DNA of 8,471 nt from Prolixibacteraceae bacterium (GCA_023228025.1 JALOCD010000142.1:1-8471); one strand, 5' to 3'. Numbered from the stretch's first letter, positions 1-6,975 are shown. Translations and numbers: made by a program. Notes: generated by a model from the letters alone, not told the origin.

Positions 1-318
1 GGAGGATTGATCGGCGTGACAATGAACAATAATTTGTATTACGATTCAGATAATGCCAATACCCACCACGTGGTCGATAAGGGCAATAATACCTCCGCAA
101 ACTACACATTATCGGCTTATCAAATCCTGACTGGCAGGGAAACCCTGTCAAAATCAGCTTCTGCTGTGTTTGTCAATTCTACTGCCAAGAATTTTCACCT
201 CGCAAACACGAGTCCATGTATTGATGCCGGAGCTACGCTCAACGATGTGCCTGACGATATCGAGGGGACTACCCGGCCGCAGCTAACGACCTATGACATT
301 GGTGCGTACGAATATTAA
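1..318 (+). CDS. Right-handed beta-helix protein, C-terminal end only (choice-of-anchor Q type)
   Basis: The reading frame is open from the first base, so the start lies upstream of the window; only the last 105 codons are visible. The fragment has Asn-rich strands (NNNLYYDS), then FVNSTAKNFHLANTSP, CIDAG, GTTRPQ and a terminal YDIGAYEY before TAA. This order (FVN...F.L...SP..DAG....D..G..RP....DIGAYEY) is the usual last turn of secreted parallel beta-helix proteins and is known as the choice-of-anchor Q domain. The next two genes carry the same ending, so this is the first visible member of a tandem paralogous array. It stops right after YDIGAYEY, with no T9SS sorting domain in frame. The protein is probably exported; its ligand or substrate cannot be read from this fragment. 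Confidence 0.85.
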   Translation, partial: GGLIGVTMNNNLYYDSDNANTHHVVDKGNNTSANYTLSAYQILTGRETLSKSASAVFVNSTAKNFHLANTSPCIDAGATLNDVPDDIEGTTRPQLTTYDIGAYEY

Positions 319-588
319 CCAGAAACAACGATAGAAAACTTTTCGAATAAATCAGAATCCTGATTTTACAGATTTTAAAATTTCACCGAACCCCTTTAAC
401 CCCATGACGAACATCATTTCTGCAAAGACGATTGGGAAGAGCTTGACAAACTTTTCGAAGCGGCATAAAAACAGGAAGAAGGAAAATGTGAAGATCAACA
501 GGGAAGTGTATGGGAGAAATATGCCACCATAACTCAGGAATCGATAAATTGAGTGGTATAAAACCACAAAAGCATTAGCAAAAAGAAG
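319..588. repeat. Intergenic repeat, copy 1 (270 bp)
   Basis: These 270 bases directly follow the stop codon of the first beta-helix gene and align without gaps to 2270-2539. By eye I count 12 mismatches, about 95% identity. Similarity extends left into the last roughly 27 coding bases (YDIGAYEY) and drops to roughly 70% on the right after 588. Both copies contain a terminator-like hairpin near the left end (349-366) and a second small hairpin near the right end, GTGGT-ATAAA-ACCAC at 553-567. No convincing gene is present: the short frames on either strand differ between copies mostly by amino-acid-changing substitutions. It may be a duplicated 3' flank, a dispersed genomic repeat, or a relic of coding sequence. 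Confidence 0.85.
349..366 (+). terminator. Hairpin after the first beta-helix gene, candidate terminator
   Basis: AAATCAG (349-355) and CTGATTT (360-366) form a perfect 7-bp stem with an AATC loop, about 30 bases after the stop codon, followed by a T-rich stretch (TTACAGATTTT). The hairpin is fully conserved in the second spacer copy. The stem is AT-rich and short, so termination strength is uncertain. Confidence 0.45.
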
Positions 589-706
589 ACTCAAATTGCG
601 GAGTTAAACTAATTTGGTCGCAATTGACCAACTCTTGCCCATAAACCGAGATATCTCCGGTTCAAACAATTCAAATTAGATTTTTTAAGTATAAAAATTC
701 AAAACC
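589..706 (+). promoter_or_regulatory. Upstream region of the 520-residue beta-helix gene, with two dyads
   Basis: This stretch aligns loosely (roughly 70% by eye) with 2540-2661, which lies upstream of the next paralog. It holds an inverted repeat TTGGTC-GCAATT-GACCAA at 614-631 and a near-palindrome AACCGAGATATCTCCGGTT at 644-662 with one unpaired C. The second copy keeps only AACC...GGTT of the latter (2592-2610). TAGATTTT at 677-684 matches the Bacteroidota -7 element (TAnnTTTG) at 7 of 8 positions, but no TTG is seen at a proper -33 spacing. The promoter is expected here; exact elements are not established. Confidence 0.3.
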
Positions 707-2269
707 ATGAAATTCCCAACCAAATTACTTATTATTACCCTTCTGCTGATTTCTATCATCTCCACCTGTAAGACGAGTGGCAATTCCGGATCTGATCCGA
801 TAATTCCGGATACTCCAAAACCGCCCATAAAAACGACCTTCTCTACGTATTACGTTGCTCCAAATGGGAGTAATAGTAATAATGGAACTTCTCCTGGAAA
901 TCCATTTCTTACAATTCAAAAATCTCTGGATATAGCAATTGCCGGGGATACTGTTAATATTATGGCAGGGACTTATCCTGAAGCACTTGTTCTTAAAACT
1001 ACAGGGACAAGTTCTCGTAGAATTACTTTAAGGCAGTATAATACTGATATTGTTACAATCAATTCTGAAAATTCCAGGGCAGTGAGGCTTAATGCGGTCA
1101 TTGGGTATTATACTTTAGATGGGCTTAAGTTTATCTCTAATTATGTAGGGGCATATGTAGGTACGGCTGATTACTCTATTGATTTAGGCATTGGAGGGCC
1201 GGGATGGTGGGGACAAGGATTTCCTAAAGATAACGCTGCCGCTGTTGATGATGATTCAAATGGGCACAATGGTTTTATAGTTCAAAATTGCGATATAACC
1301 GGTAACATAGGGTTTCTGGGACATAATAATGTAGTAAGCAATTGCAATCTTAATGGCAATAATGCATTTACAAATGGCATACATGACGGGACCGTTGTCA
1401 GTCATAATAATATTTTTACCCACAACACCATATCTCACTATACTGTTAGAGGGCTATGGATTTGGAGCAATGTTTATAATGACACTGCATCATACAATAA
1501 CATATCCCATTATGGGATTTGTGCCATAGACTTTGACGGCGCTTCGCTACCGGTTTATAATTCGGTAATGGCCAACAATGTGATCCATGATGAAGATCGC
1601 GCGAAAAGTATGGGAATGCAATTTGAAAATGGGATGAATTGCGTCTGTGAAAATAATCTCATTTACAATGTTGTTGAAGGTATGACTTGTATTAATTATT
1701 ATCAGGGAAGCGGCGGCAATACTGGTGTTTATGGTTACGCGTACTACAATTTCCAGGTGCAGGACCCAAACAATCTGGTGATGGGCAAAGTTCCCTACGT
1801 AACGAATAATATTTTCAGGAACAATTTGGTGTATAACACCTCATCGTCCGGCGCCCATTTCATGTTAACATGGGGCAATTATCTTTATAACAACACATTT
1901 GATAATTGCAAAGGAAGTTATGGTGCGATTGCTTTAACAAATGGTGCCACTTCAGTCGGCTGTCTTAATACAACAATAACTAATAATATTTTATCGAATT
2001 GCAGTAGTGGTGTAATTCTTCAATCCGGAGGTTCCATAACTTCAGAGTCTAATAATTTATTTTACAACAACACTTCAAATGGTTCAACCGGCACAAATGT
2101 GGTATTGGGCAATCCTCTGTATGTTAATGCCAATACCGGTCAATACAAACTTCAAAGCTCAAGCCCGGCAAAAGACGCAGGTGCTGCCATATCGGCGGTA
2201 ACGACCGATATGGCGGGTACCAAGAGGCCGCAGGGAACGGCCTATGACATCGGAGCGTACGAATATTAA
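707..2269 (+). CDS. Secreted right-handed beta-helix lipoprotein with choice-of-anchor Q end (pectate-lyase-like fold)
   Basis: This 520-residue protein begins with a lysine and a hydrophobic run (residues 6-19), then the lipobox-like ISTC, with Cys21 as the probable lipidated residue. Thr just before the Cys is not ideal. CKTSGNSGSD after it is not the acidic Bacteroidota surface-export signal, so the final side of the membrane is open. A Pro-rich linker (30-41) leads to TYYVAPNGS..NNGTS....FLTIQKSLD...GDTVNIMAGTY (47-90). That is the standard N-cap of polysaccharide-lyase-like parallel beta-helix proteins (DUF1565/PL9-like). The body is rich in Asn-ladder turns (NNV, HNN, NNIF), and residues about 462-520 form the DAG...RPQ...YDIGAYEY end. 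The gene is clearly paralogous to the first 518 residues of the next gene, sharing blocks such as NYYQG.GGNTG and TWG.Y.YNNT. It carries no T9SS domain. Substrate and catalytic residues cannot be assigned; it could be a lyase, a hydrolase or a non-catalytic binder. Confidence 0.85.
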   Translation: MKFPTKLLIITLLLISIISTCKTSGNSGSDPIIPDTPKPPIKTTFSTYYVAPNGSNSNNGTSPGNPFLTIQKSLDIAIAGDTVNIMAGTYPEALVLKTTGTSSRRITLRQYNTDIVTINSENSRAVRLNAVIGYYTLDGLKFISNYVGAYVGTADYSIDLGIGGPGWWGQGFPKDNAAAVDDDSNGHNGFIVQNCDITGNIGFLGHNNVVSNCNLNGNNAFTNGIHDGTVVSHNNIFTHNTISHYTVRGLWIWSNVYNDTASYNNISHYGICAIDFDGASLPVYNSVMANNVIHDEDRAKSMGMQFENGMNCVCENNLIYNVVEGMTCINYYQGSGGNTGVYGYAYYNFQVQDPNNLVMGKVPYVTNNIFRNNLVYNTSSSGAHFMLTWGNYLYNNTFDNCKGSYGAIALTNGATSVGCLNTTITNNILSNCSSGVILQSGGSITSESNNLFYNNTSNGSTGTNVVLGNPLYVNANTGQYKLQSSSPAKDAGAAISAVTTDMAGTKRPQGTAYDIGAYEY

Positions 2270-2539
2270 CCAGACACAGCGATAGAAAACTTTTCAAATA
2301 AATCAGAATCCTGATTTTACAGATTTTAAAATTTCACCGAACCCCTTTAACCCCATGACGAACATCATTTCTGCAAAGACGCTTGGGAGGAGCTTGACAA
2401 ACTTTTCGAAGCGGCATAAAAACAGGAAGAAGGAAAATGAGAAGGTCAACAGGGAAGTGTATGGGAGAAATATGACCCCATAACTCAGGGATCGACAAAT
2501 TGAGTGGTATAAAACCACAAGAGCATTAGCAAAAAGAAG
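2270..2539. repeat. Intergenic repeat, copy 2 (270 bp)
   Basis: This is the second copy of the spacer at 319-588: same length, no indels, 12 mismatches by eye. It again begins right after the stop of a YDIGAYEY-ending gene. The small hairpin GTGGT-ATAAA-ACCAC is retained at 2504-2518. The third paralog is not followed by this repeat: its YDIGAYEY motif runs on into further domains. Confidence 0.85.
2300..2317 (+). terminator. Hairpin after the 520-residue gene, candidate terminator
   Basis: AAATCAG-AATC-CTGATTT, identical to the hairpin at 349-366, lies about 30 bases past the stop codon and is followed by TTACAGATTTT. Conservation of position and sequence behind two paralogs supports a role in ending transcription, but the stem is short and AT-rich. 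Confidence 0.45.
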
Positions 2540-2661
2540 ATGGTCAATCGTGTAGTTTAATTTGACCACAATTGACCGTCTTTTGCCAATAAACCGGAAT
2601 ATCTCAGGTTCAAAAAAATTAAATCAGATTTTTAAGCTAAACTAAATTTAAAAAATATATT
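2540..2661 (+). promoter_or_regulatory. Upstream region of the large secreted protein
   Basis: It aligns loosely with 589-706. TAAATTTA at 2643-2650, 12 bases before the ATG, matches the Bacteroidota -7 consensus TAnnTTTG at 7 of 8 positions, but it would give a very short leader and no clear TTG -33 element is seen. TTTGACC and ATTGACC form a short direct repeat around 2560-2578. No Shine-Dalgarno sequence precedes the start. Confidence 0.25.
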
Positions 2662-5600
2662 ATGAAAAAAATAGTACTAATCATTGCTTTGGCAATGGCA
2701 TCAAGCTTTACGTTTGCAACCACTTATTATGTCTCCAACAATACCAGTGGAGGTATTCAAGGGAGTGACAGTAATAATGGAACTTCTACCGGAACACCAT
2801 TTCTTACAATTCAAAAAGCCCTTAATATGGTAACTGCCGGTAGCACTATAAATGTAATGAAAGGTACATATAGTGAATCACTTTCTTTACCAATAACAGG
2901 TACATCTAGTGCAAGAATAACTTTGCGACATTACAATTCTGATATAGTAACTATAAGTGCTGGTAATTTTAGAATAATAAGCTGTGGTAATCATATTGGA
3001 TACTGGACTATAGATGGATTCAATTTGTATGGAAATCATGTGTCTGGCGGTTGGGTTGGCAATCCATCTATAGACCAAAATATAGATCTTGGTTCTTCAG
3101 CTTATGTGGGGTTAGGCAAGCCTTCTGATTTGACACCATATGTGGAAAATGATACGAATGGTAATAATGGGTTTATAATCCAAAATTGTAATATCCAAGG
3201 TGCAATTCTTTTTCAAGGGCATTTCAACACAGTTCAAAATTGTTATATAGATGGTATGGGAACTTTTATGAATGGTATGAATATGTATACCATTCTGACC
3301 CACCATATTACAATCTATAACAACACATTTACTAGATTCACCAACAGATGTATATGGGCCATGAACAATGTTTCTTATGTTTCTGTGACACATAATGATT
3401 TTTCACATTGGGGGTCTTCCGCCGCTCCTGCCGCTATAGATTTCGATGGTGCAAAGTTACCTGATATGTATTGTTTGATACAACATAACACTATCCATGA
3501 TGGCGATGGTAGCAACAGTATGGCCACGCAGTTTGAAAATGGCATGTATAATATTTGTGACGGCAATATCATATACAATTGTACATATGGGATAACAAGT
3601 GTTAATTATTATCAAGGTAATGGTGGAAACACAGGATCTTTCGGATATGGATATTATAATTATGAAAGTCCAAATAATCCATCCAATTTAGTGGCGGTTC
3701 CATCTACAGCAAATAGTGGTATAGGCACAACACCTTATGTGACAAGCAATGTTTTCTCAAACAATGTAATTTATAATACCACTTCTGCTGGTGCCAGGAT
3801 AATGATGACCTGGGGAGAATATTTTTATAATAACACCCTCTACAACACAGGAAACACAGGGGGTTTTTATTTTCAAAATACCACTACACCTTCCGGAAAC
3901 GTAGGGTGTACTTTGTTGAGTGTAGCAAATAATATTTTTTCCAATATAGGGGGACCAAGTATTAATTTGGGGACTGGCGGTTCTATGAGTTCCAACACAA
4001 ACAATTTGTTTTATTCCAATATTAGTGACCCACAATTAGGTTCTAATTACAAAACAGGGAACCCATATTTTACAAATACAGCTACCTATGATTTTTCTAT
4101 ATTGAGCAGTAGCCCTGCAATAAATGCCGGAGCTACGATCGCTGCTGTAACTACAGATTTTCTTGGCACTACAAGACCACAAGGTGCCGCTTACGACATC
4201 GGCGCCTACGAGTACATCGGTAGTACTCCAACATTAACAGTAGCGCCTTCAAGACTTGCTTTTGGGAACGTAGTAGTTAATACAACATCAGCAGAACAAA
4301 CATATTTACTTACGGGAAGTTATCTTACTGCTGATGTTACAGTAACGGCTCCTACAGGTTATGAAGTATCAAAAACCACAGGAACCGGATTTGCTGCAAG
4401 CGTATCAGTTACGCAAACTTCAGGGAATGTAAACCAGACTATTTATGTTCGTTTTAAACCAACTGCCGTTCAGCAGTACAACGGTAATATTACCAATGCA
4501 AGCGCAGGCGCAACCACTCAGAATGTTGCATTAACAGGCACAGGGGCTGTTCTTACAACACTCAGGTTAGACGGAGGTCTGGCTTCGGGAACAAGCACTT
4601 TTGAAGGAAAAACTTTCGTGCCTTTACTTCCCTATTTAACAAACGGTCAGGCGTATAATTCAATAGAAGGACAAACACTGAACATACCTATTGCCAATAC
4701 TTTAAATGACGCATTATACCAAAAAGAAACATGGATAGATATTATTGCACCTTCGGCTACTTTTACTTTTCCTAATATAGTAAACGGCAATTATACTGTA
4801 CACCTGCACTTTGTTGACTGGTCAACTAATACCCATAATCCAGGGGACAGAGTATTTGCTGTGGCTTTGCAAGGCAGTACGGTGATTCCAAATCTCGATA
4901 TAATTTCAGAAGTTGGTAAAAATGCCGCCTTGTTAAAGAGTTTTGACGTAACCGTTTCCAATAGCCAAATAACTCTGACGATTACCAAGAATATATTTTA
5001 TCCTGAAATAGCTGCTGTTGAAATCCTGCCTCAGGGAGTAGCGCCAGTGGTTGTTCAACCGGCAGCTCCAACTGTAGGAACCATTACGCAGCCAAGCTGT
5101 GTTTTAGCAACAGGAAGTGTGGTTTTAAACGGTTTGCCTGCAACAGGAACATGGACATTAACAAGAACCCCAGGCGGAACAACCACCACGGGAACGAGAA
5201 CAAGTACGACCATATCAGGACTTGCAGCCGGAACCTACACCTATACGGTAACCAACGCCGCAGGATCTACTTCAGCGGCATCCGCTAATGTGGTTATCAA
5301 TGCTCAGCCGGCATCTCCTTCAGCTCCAACCGTAGGAACCATTACGCAGCCAACCTACGATGTAGCAACAGGAAGCGTGGTTTTAAACGGTTTACCTGCA
5401 ACAGGAACATGGACATTAACAAGAACCCCAGGCGGAACAACCACCACGGGAACGGGAACAAGTACGACCATATCAGGACTTGCAGCCGGAACATATACCT
5501 ACACGGTAACCAATGCTGCAGGATGTATTTCAGCAGCATCGGCTAATGTAGTTATCAATGCTCAGCCGGTAGCACTCAGGTTAGACGGAGGTCTGGCTTC

Positions 5601-6741
5601 GGGAACAAGCACTTTTGAAGGAAAAACTTTCGTGCCTTTACTTCCCTATTTAACAAGCGGTCAGGCGGGTAATTCAACAGAAGGACAAACACTGAACATA
5701 CCTATTTGGAATACTTTAAATGACGCATTATATCAAAAAGAAACATACATTACTTCACCTTCGGCTACTTTTACTTTTCCTAATATAGTAAACGGCAATT
5801 ATACTGTACACCTGCACTTTGTTGATTGGGCAACTAATACCTATCATACAGGGGACAGAGTATTTGCTGTGGCTTTGCAAGGCAGTACGGTGATTCCAAG
5901 TCTCGATATAATTTCAGAAGTTGGTAAAAATGCCGCCTTGTTAAAGAGTTTTAACGTAACCGTTTCCAATGGCCAAATAACTCTGACGATTACCAAGAAT
6001 ATATTTTATCCTGAAATAGCTGCTATTGAAATCCTGCCTCAGGGAGTAGCGCCATTGGTTGTTACACAACCGGTAACTCTCAGGTTAGACGGAGGTCTGG
6101 CTTCGGGAACAACCACTTTTGAAGGAAAAACTTTCTCGCCTTTACTTCCCTATTTAACAAGCGGTCAGGCGTATAATTCAGTAGAAGGACAAACACTGAA
6201 CATACCTATTGCCAATACTTTAAATGACGTATTATACCAAACAGAAACATATATAGACATTATTGCACCTTCGGCTACTTTTACTTTTCCTATAGCAAAC
6301 GGCATTTATAGTGTATACCTGCACTTTGTTGACTGGGCAACTAATACCCATAATCCAGGGGACAGAGTATTTGCTGTGGCTTTGCAAGGCAGTACGGTGA
6401 TTCCAAGTCTCGATATAATTTCAGAAGTTGGTAAAAATGCCGCCTTGTTAAAGGATTTTGACTTAACCGTTTCCACTAGCCAAATAACTCTGACGATTAC
6501 CAAGAATATATTTTATCCTGAAATAGCTGCTGTTGAAATCCTGCCTCAGGGAGAATTGCCATTGGTTGTTAATGGCTGGCTAAAATCGGCACAGATACCG
6601 ACGACGAAAATATCCCCCCTTAAACAGCCTTCAACGGTTATTGTTTATCCAAACCCATTCGGGGACATTCTCCGGGTCATGAATACAGAAAACATAACCC
6701 GGATTGAACTGGTCAATATGAGTGCCAAACGCTGTTCGTGA
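2662..6741 (+). CDS. Very large secreted multidomain protein: beta-helix, ASH-like, malectin, 2 Ig-like repeats, 2 malectin, broken T9SS sorting domain
   Basis: The open frame gives 1359 residues. A classical signal peptide (MKKIVLII...SSFTFA) is probably cleaved after Ala19. Residues about 20-518 are a right-handed beta-helix ending in YDIGAYEY, paralogous to the preceding gene. Residues about 522-632 look like an ASH/choice-of-anchor D type beta-sandwich (LTVAPSRLAFGNVVVN...FKPTAVQQYNG...LTGTG). Malectin-like carbohydrate-binding domains follow at 634-793, 972-1129 and 1140-1297, each with LRLDGGLASG, GDRVFAVALQG, LDIISEVGK and a terminal EIAA(V/I)EIL. Between the first and second lie two 82-residue Ig-like/SprB-like repeats (802-883, 888-969; APTVGTITQP...GLAAGTYTYTVTNAAG). 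A type A T9SS sorting domain starts near 1324 (VIVYPNPFGDILRV). After ELVNMSAKR the frame stops early at TGA; the rest of the domain is in another frame to 6869, consistent with loss of one base near 6732. Restored, the protein would be about 1402 residues and exported to the cell surface or medium. Polysaccharide binding is inferred; enzyme activity is not shown. Confidence 0.9.
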   Translation: MKKIVLIIALAMASSFTFATTYYVSNNTSGGIQGSDSNNGTSTGTPFLTIQKALNMVTAGSTINVMKGTYSESLSLPITGTSSARITLRHYNSDIVTISAGNFRIISCGNHIGYWTIDGFNLYGNHVSGGWVGNPSIDQNIDLGSSAYVGLGKPSDLTPYVENDTNGNNGFIIQNCNIQGAILFQGHFNTVQNCYIDGMGTFMNGMNMYTILTHHITIYNNTFTRFTNRCIWAMNNVSYVSVTHNDFSHWGSSAAPAAIDFDGAKLPDMYCLIQHNTIHDGDGSNSMATQFENGMYNICDGNIIYNCTYGITSVNYYQGNGGNTGSFGYGYYNYESPNNPSNLVAVPSTANSGIGTTPYVTSNVFSNNVIYNTTSAGARIMMTWGEYFYNNTLYNTGNTGGFYFQNTTTPSGNVGCTLLSVANNIFSNIGGPSINLGTGGSMSSNTNNLFYSNISDPQLGSNYKTGNPYFTNTATYDFSILSSSPAINAGATIAAVTTDFLGTTRPQGAAYDIGAYEYIGSTPTLTVAPSRLAFGNVVVNTTSAEQTYLLTGSYLTADVTVTAPTGYEVSKTTGTGFAASVSVTQTSGNVNQTIYVRFKPTAVQQYNGNITNASAGATTQNVALTGTGAVLTTLRLDGGLASGTSTFEGKTFVPLLPYLTNGQAYNSIEGQTLNIPIANTLNDALYQKETWIDIIAPSATFTFPNIVNGNYTVHLHFVDWSTNTHNPGDRVFAVALQGSTVIPNLDIISEVGKNAALLKSFDVTVSNSQITLTITKNIFYPEIAAVEILPQGVAPVVVQPAAPTVGTITQPSCVLATGSVVLNGLPATGTWTLTRTPGGTTTTGTRTSTTISGLAAGTYTYTVTNAAGSTSAASANVVINAQPASPSAPTVGTITQPTYDVATGSVVLNGLPATGTWTLTRTPGGTTTTGTGTSTTISGLAAGTYTYTVTNAAGCISAASANVVINAQPVALRLDGGLASGTSTFEGKTFVPLLPYLTSGQAGNSTEGQTLNIPIWNTLNDALYQKETYITSPSATFTFPNIVNGNYTVHLHFVDWATNTYHTGDRVFAVALQGSTVIPSLDIISEVGKNAALLKSFNVTVSNGQITLTITKNIFYPEIAAIEILPQGVAPLVVTQPVTLRLDGGLASGTTTFEGKTFSPLLPYLTSGQAYNSVEGQTLNIPIANTLNDVLYQTETYIDIIAPSATFTFPIANGIYSVYLHFVDWATNTHNPGDRVFAVALQGSTVIPSLDIISEVGKNAALLKDFDLTVSTSQITLTITKNIFYPEIAAVEILPQGELPLVVNGWLKSAQIPTTKISPLKQPSTVIVYPNPFGDILRVMNTENITRIELVNMSAKRCS
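4561..5040 (+). repeat. Malectin-like domain repeat 1
   Basis: This encodes residues 634-793 of the large protein, from LRLDGGLASG to EILPQGV. It is the longest of three copies and carries both indel-prone segments (ETWIDIIAPSATF and FPNIVNGNYT). Long DNA stretches are identical to the other two copies, especially around GGACAGAGTATTTGCTGTGG and the following LDIISEVGKNAALLK codons. Malectin folds bind glucose-type or other sugars in known examples; the ligand here is unknown. Confidence 0.8.
5065..5310 (+). repeat. Ig-like/SprB-like repeat A (82 codons)
   Basis: It encodes APTVGTITQP...VVINAQP, residues 802-883, a module common in large Bacteroidota adhesins and T9SS cargo. It matches repeat B at 5323-5568 in length and in most bases; visible differences are QPSCVL against QPTYDV, TGTR against TGTG, and AAGSTS against AAGCIS. 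It probably acts as a spacer or stalk between carbohydrate-binding domains. Confidence 0.8.
5323..5568 (+). repeat. Ig-like/SprB-like repeat B (82 codons)
   Basis: It encodes residues 888-969, exactly the same length as repeat A (246 bp) and nearly identical in DNA, joined to it by a four-residue ASPS linker. The close DNA match shows recent duplication or ongoing gene conversion. The Cys in AAGCIS is the form I recall as common in this module; repeat A has Ser there. Confidence 0.8.
5575..6048 (+). repeat. Malectin-like domain repeat 2
   Basis: This encodes residues 972-1129. Relative to repeat 1 it is two residues shorter in the ETYITSPSATF segment, a 6-base in-frame deletion, and has IWNTLND in place of IANTLND. 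Otherwise the DNA is almost unchanged, including silent positions. Confidence 0.8.
6079..6552 (+). repeat. Malectin-like domain repeat 3
   Basis: This encodes residues 1140-1297, following repeat 2 after a ten-residue linker (APLVVTQPVT). It is one residue shorter than repeat 1 at FPIANGIYSVY and differs in a few substitutions (SFDV to DFDL, VSNS to VSTS). DNA identity to the other copies remains very high. Confidence 0.8.
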
Positions 6742-6869
6742 AACAAAACCAGCAAGCTCCTGAAATGAGTATTGATACAAAAAGCCTGATAAATGGCGTG
6801 TATATTTTAAAGTTGCTTGACGGAACCGGAGCAGTTTCGGTATTTAAAGTGGTGAAGTCAAAGCAGTAA
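6732..6869 (+). pseudogene. Frameshifted remainder of the T9SS C-terminal sorting domain
   Basis: Read in the frame one base back from the upstream gene, this encodes LFVKQNQQAPEMSIDTKSLI, then NGVYILKLLDG and FKVVKSKQ before TAA. This is the expected second half of a type A T9SS sorting domain (D...L..GvYiLkl......fKvvK), completing VIVYPNPFGDILRV...IELVNMSAKR encoded just upstream. One extra C in AAACGCTGTTC (AAACGCCTGTTC) would restore a single frame. As it stands, the protein would lose the conserved C-terminal strands needed for recognition by the T9SS. The cause may be a real mutation or a sequencing or assembly error. Confidence 0.8.
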
Positions 6870-6887
6870 AAACAACAAAAAATAAAC

Positions 6888-6922
6888 TATCGCAGAGAAT
6901 CTTTGCAAGATTCTCTGCGATA
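6888..6922 (+). terminator. Perfect 16-bp hairpin after the large gene, probable terminator
   Basis: TATCGCAGAGAATCTT (6888-6903) pairs perfectly with AAGATTCTCTGCGATA (6907-6922) around a TGC loop. It lies 18 bases after the end of the restored reading frame. No T-run follows on the + strand (AAAAGAG), whereas on the - strand the flank is T-rich (TTTATTTTTTG). It is most likely the end signal of the large gene, though a different role is possible. Confidence 0.55.
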
Positions 6923-6975
6923 AAAAGAGTATCAGATATTTAGAAAACTATGTTAATTTTATTCTAAACTTTAAA

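Noticed and set aside
404..532. Plus-strand 42-codon basic peptide (MTNIISAKT...), also present at 2355-2483
   Set aside because: All observed differences between copies are amino-acid-changing, no ribosome binding context is visible and no known family is recognised. It is noted in connection with the sorting-domain-like motif just upstream but not called a gene.
352..594. Minus-strand open frame of 80 codons (and 88 codons at 2303-2569), hydrophobic, open in both spacer copies
   Set aside because: It overlies the 270-bp repeat; nearly all differences between copies change amino acids, there is no family resemblance, and the composition is what AT-rich antisense DNA gives. Two near-identical copies staying open is weak evidence because they share recent ancestry.
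3112..4035. Several minus-strand open frames opposite the large gene
   Set aside because: They oppose a beta-helix coding region with clear domain content; none resembles a known protein.
4561..6552. CRISPR-like or mobile repeat array
   Set aside because: The repeats are in-frame protein domains of about 474-480 bp and 246 bp with matching amino-acid periodicity, not short repeats with unique spacers.
6725..6745. Programmed -1 frameshift to join the two halves of the sorting domain
   Set aside because: No canonical slippery heptamer is present near 6732, and the lesion is simply explained by a lost C in a CC pair.
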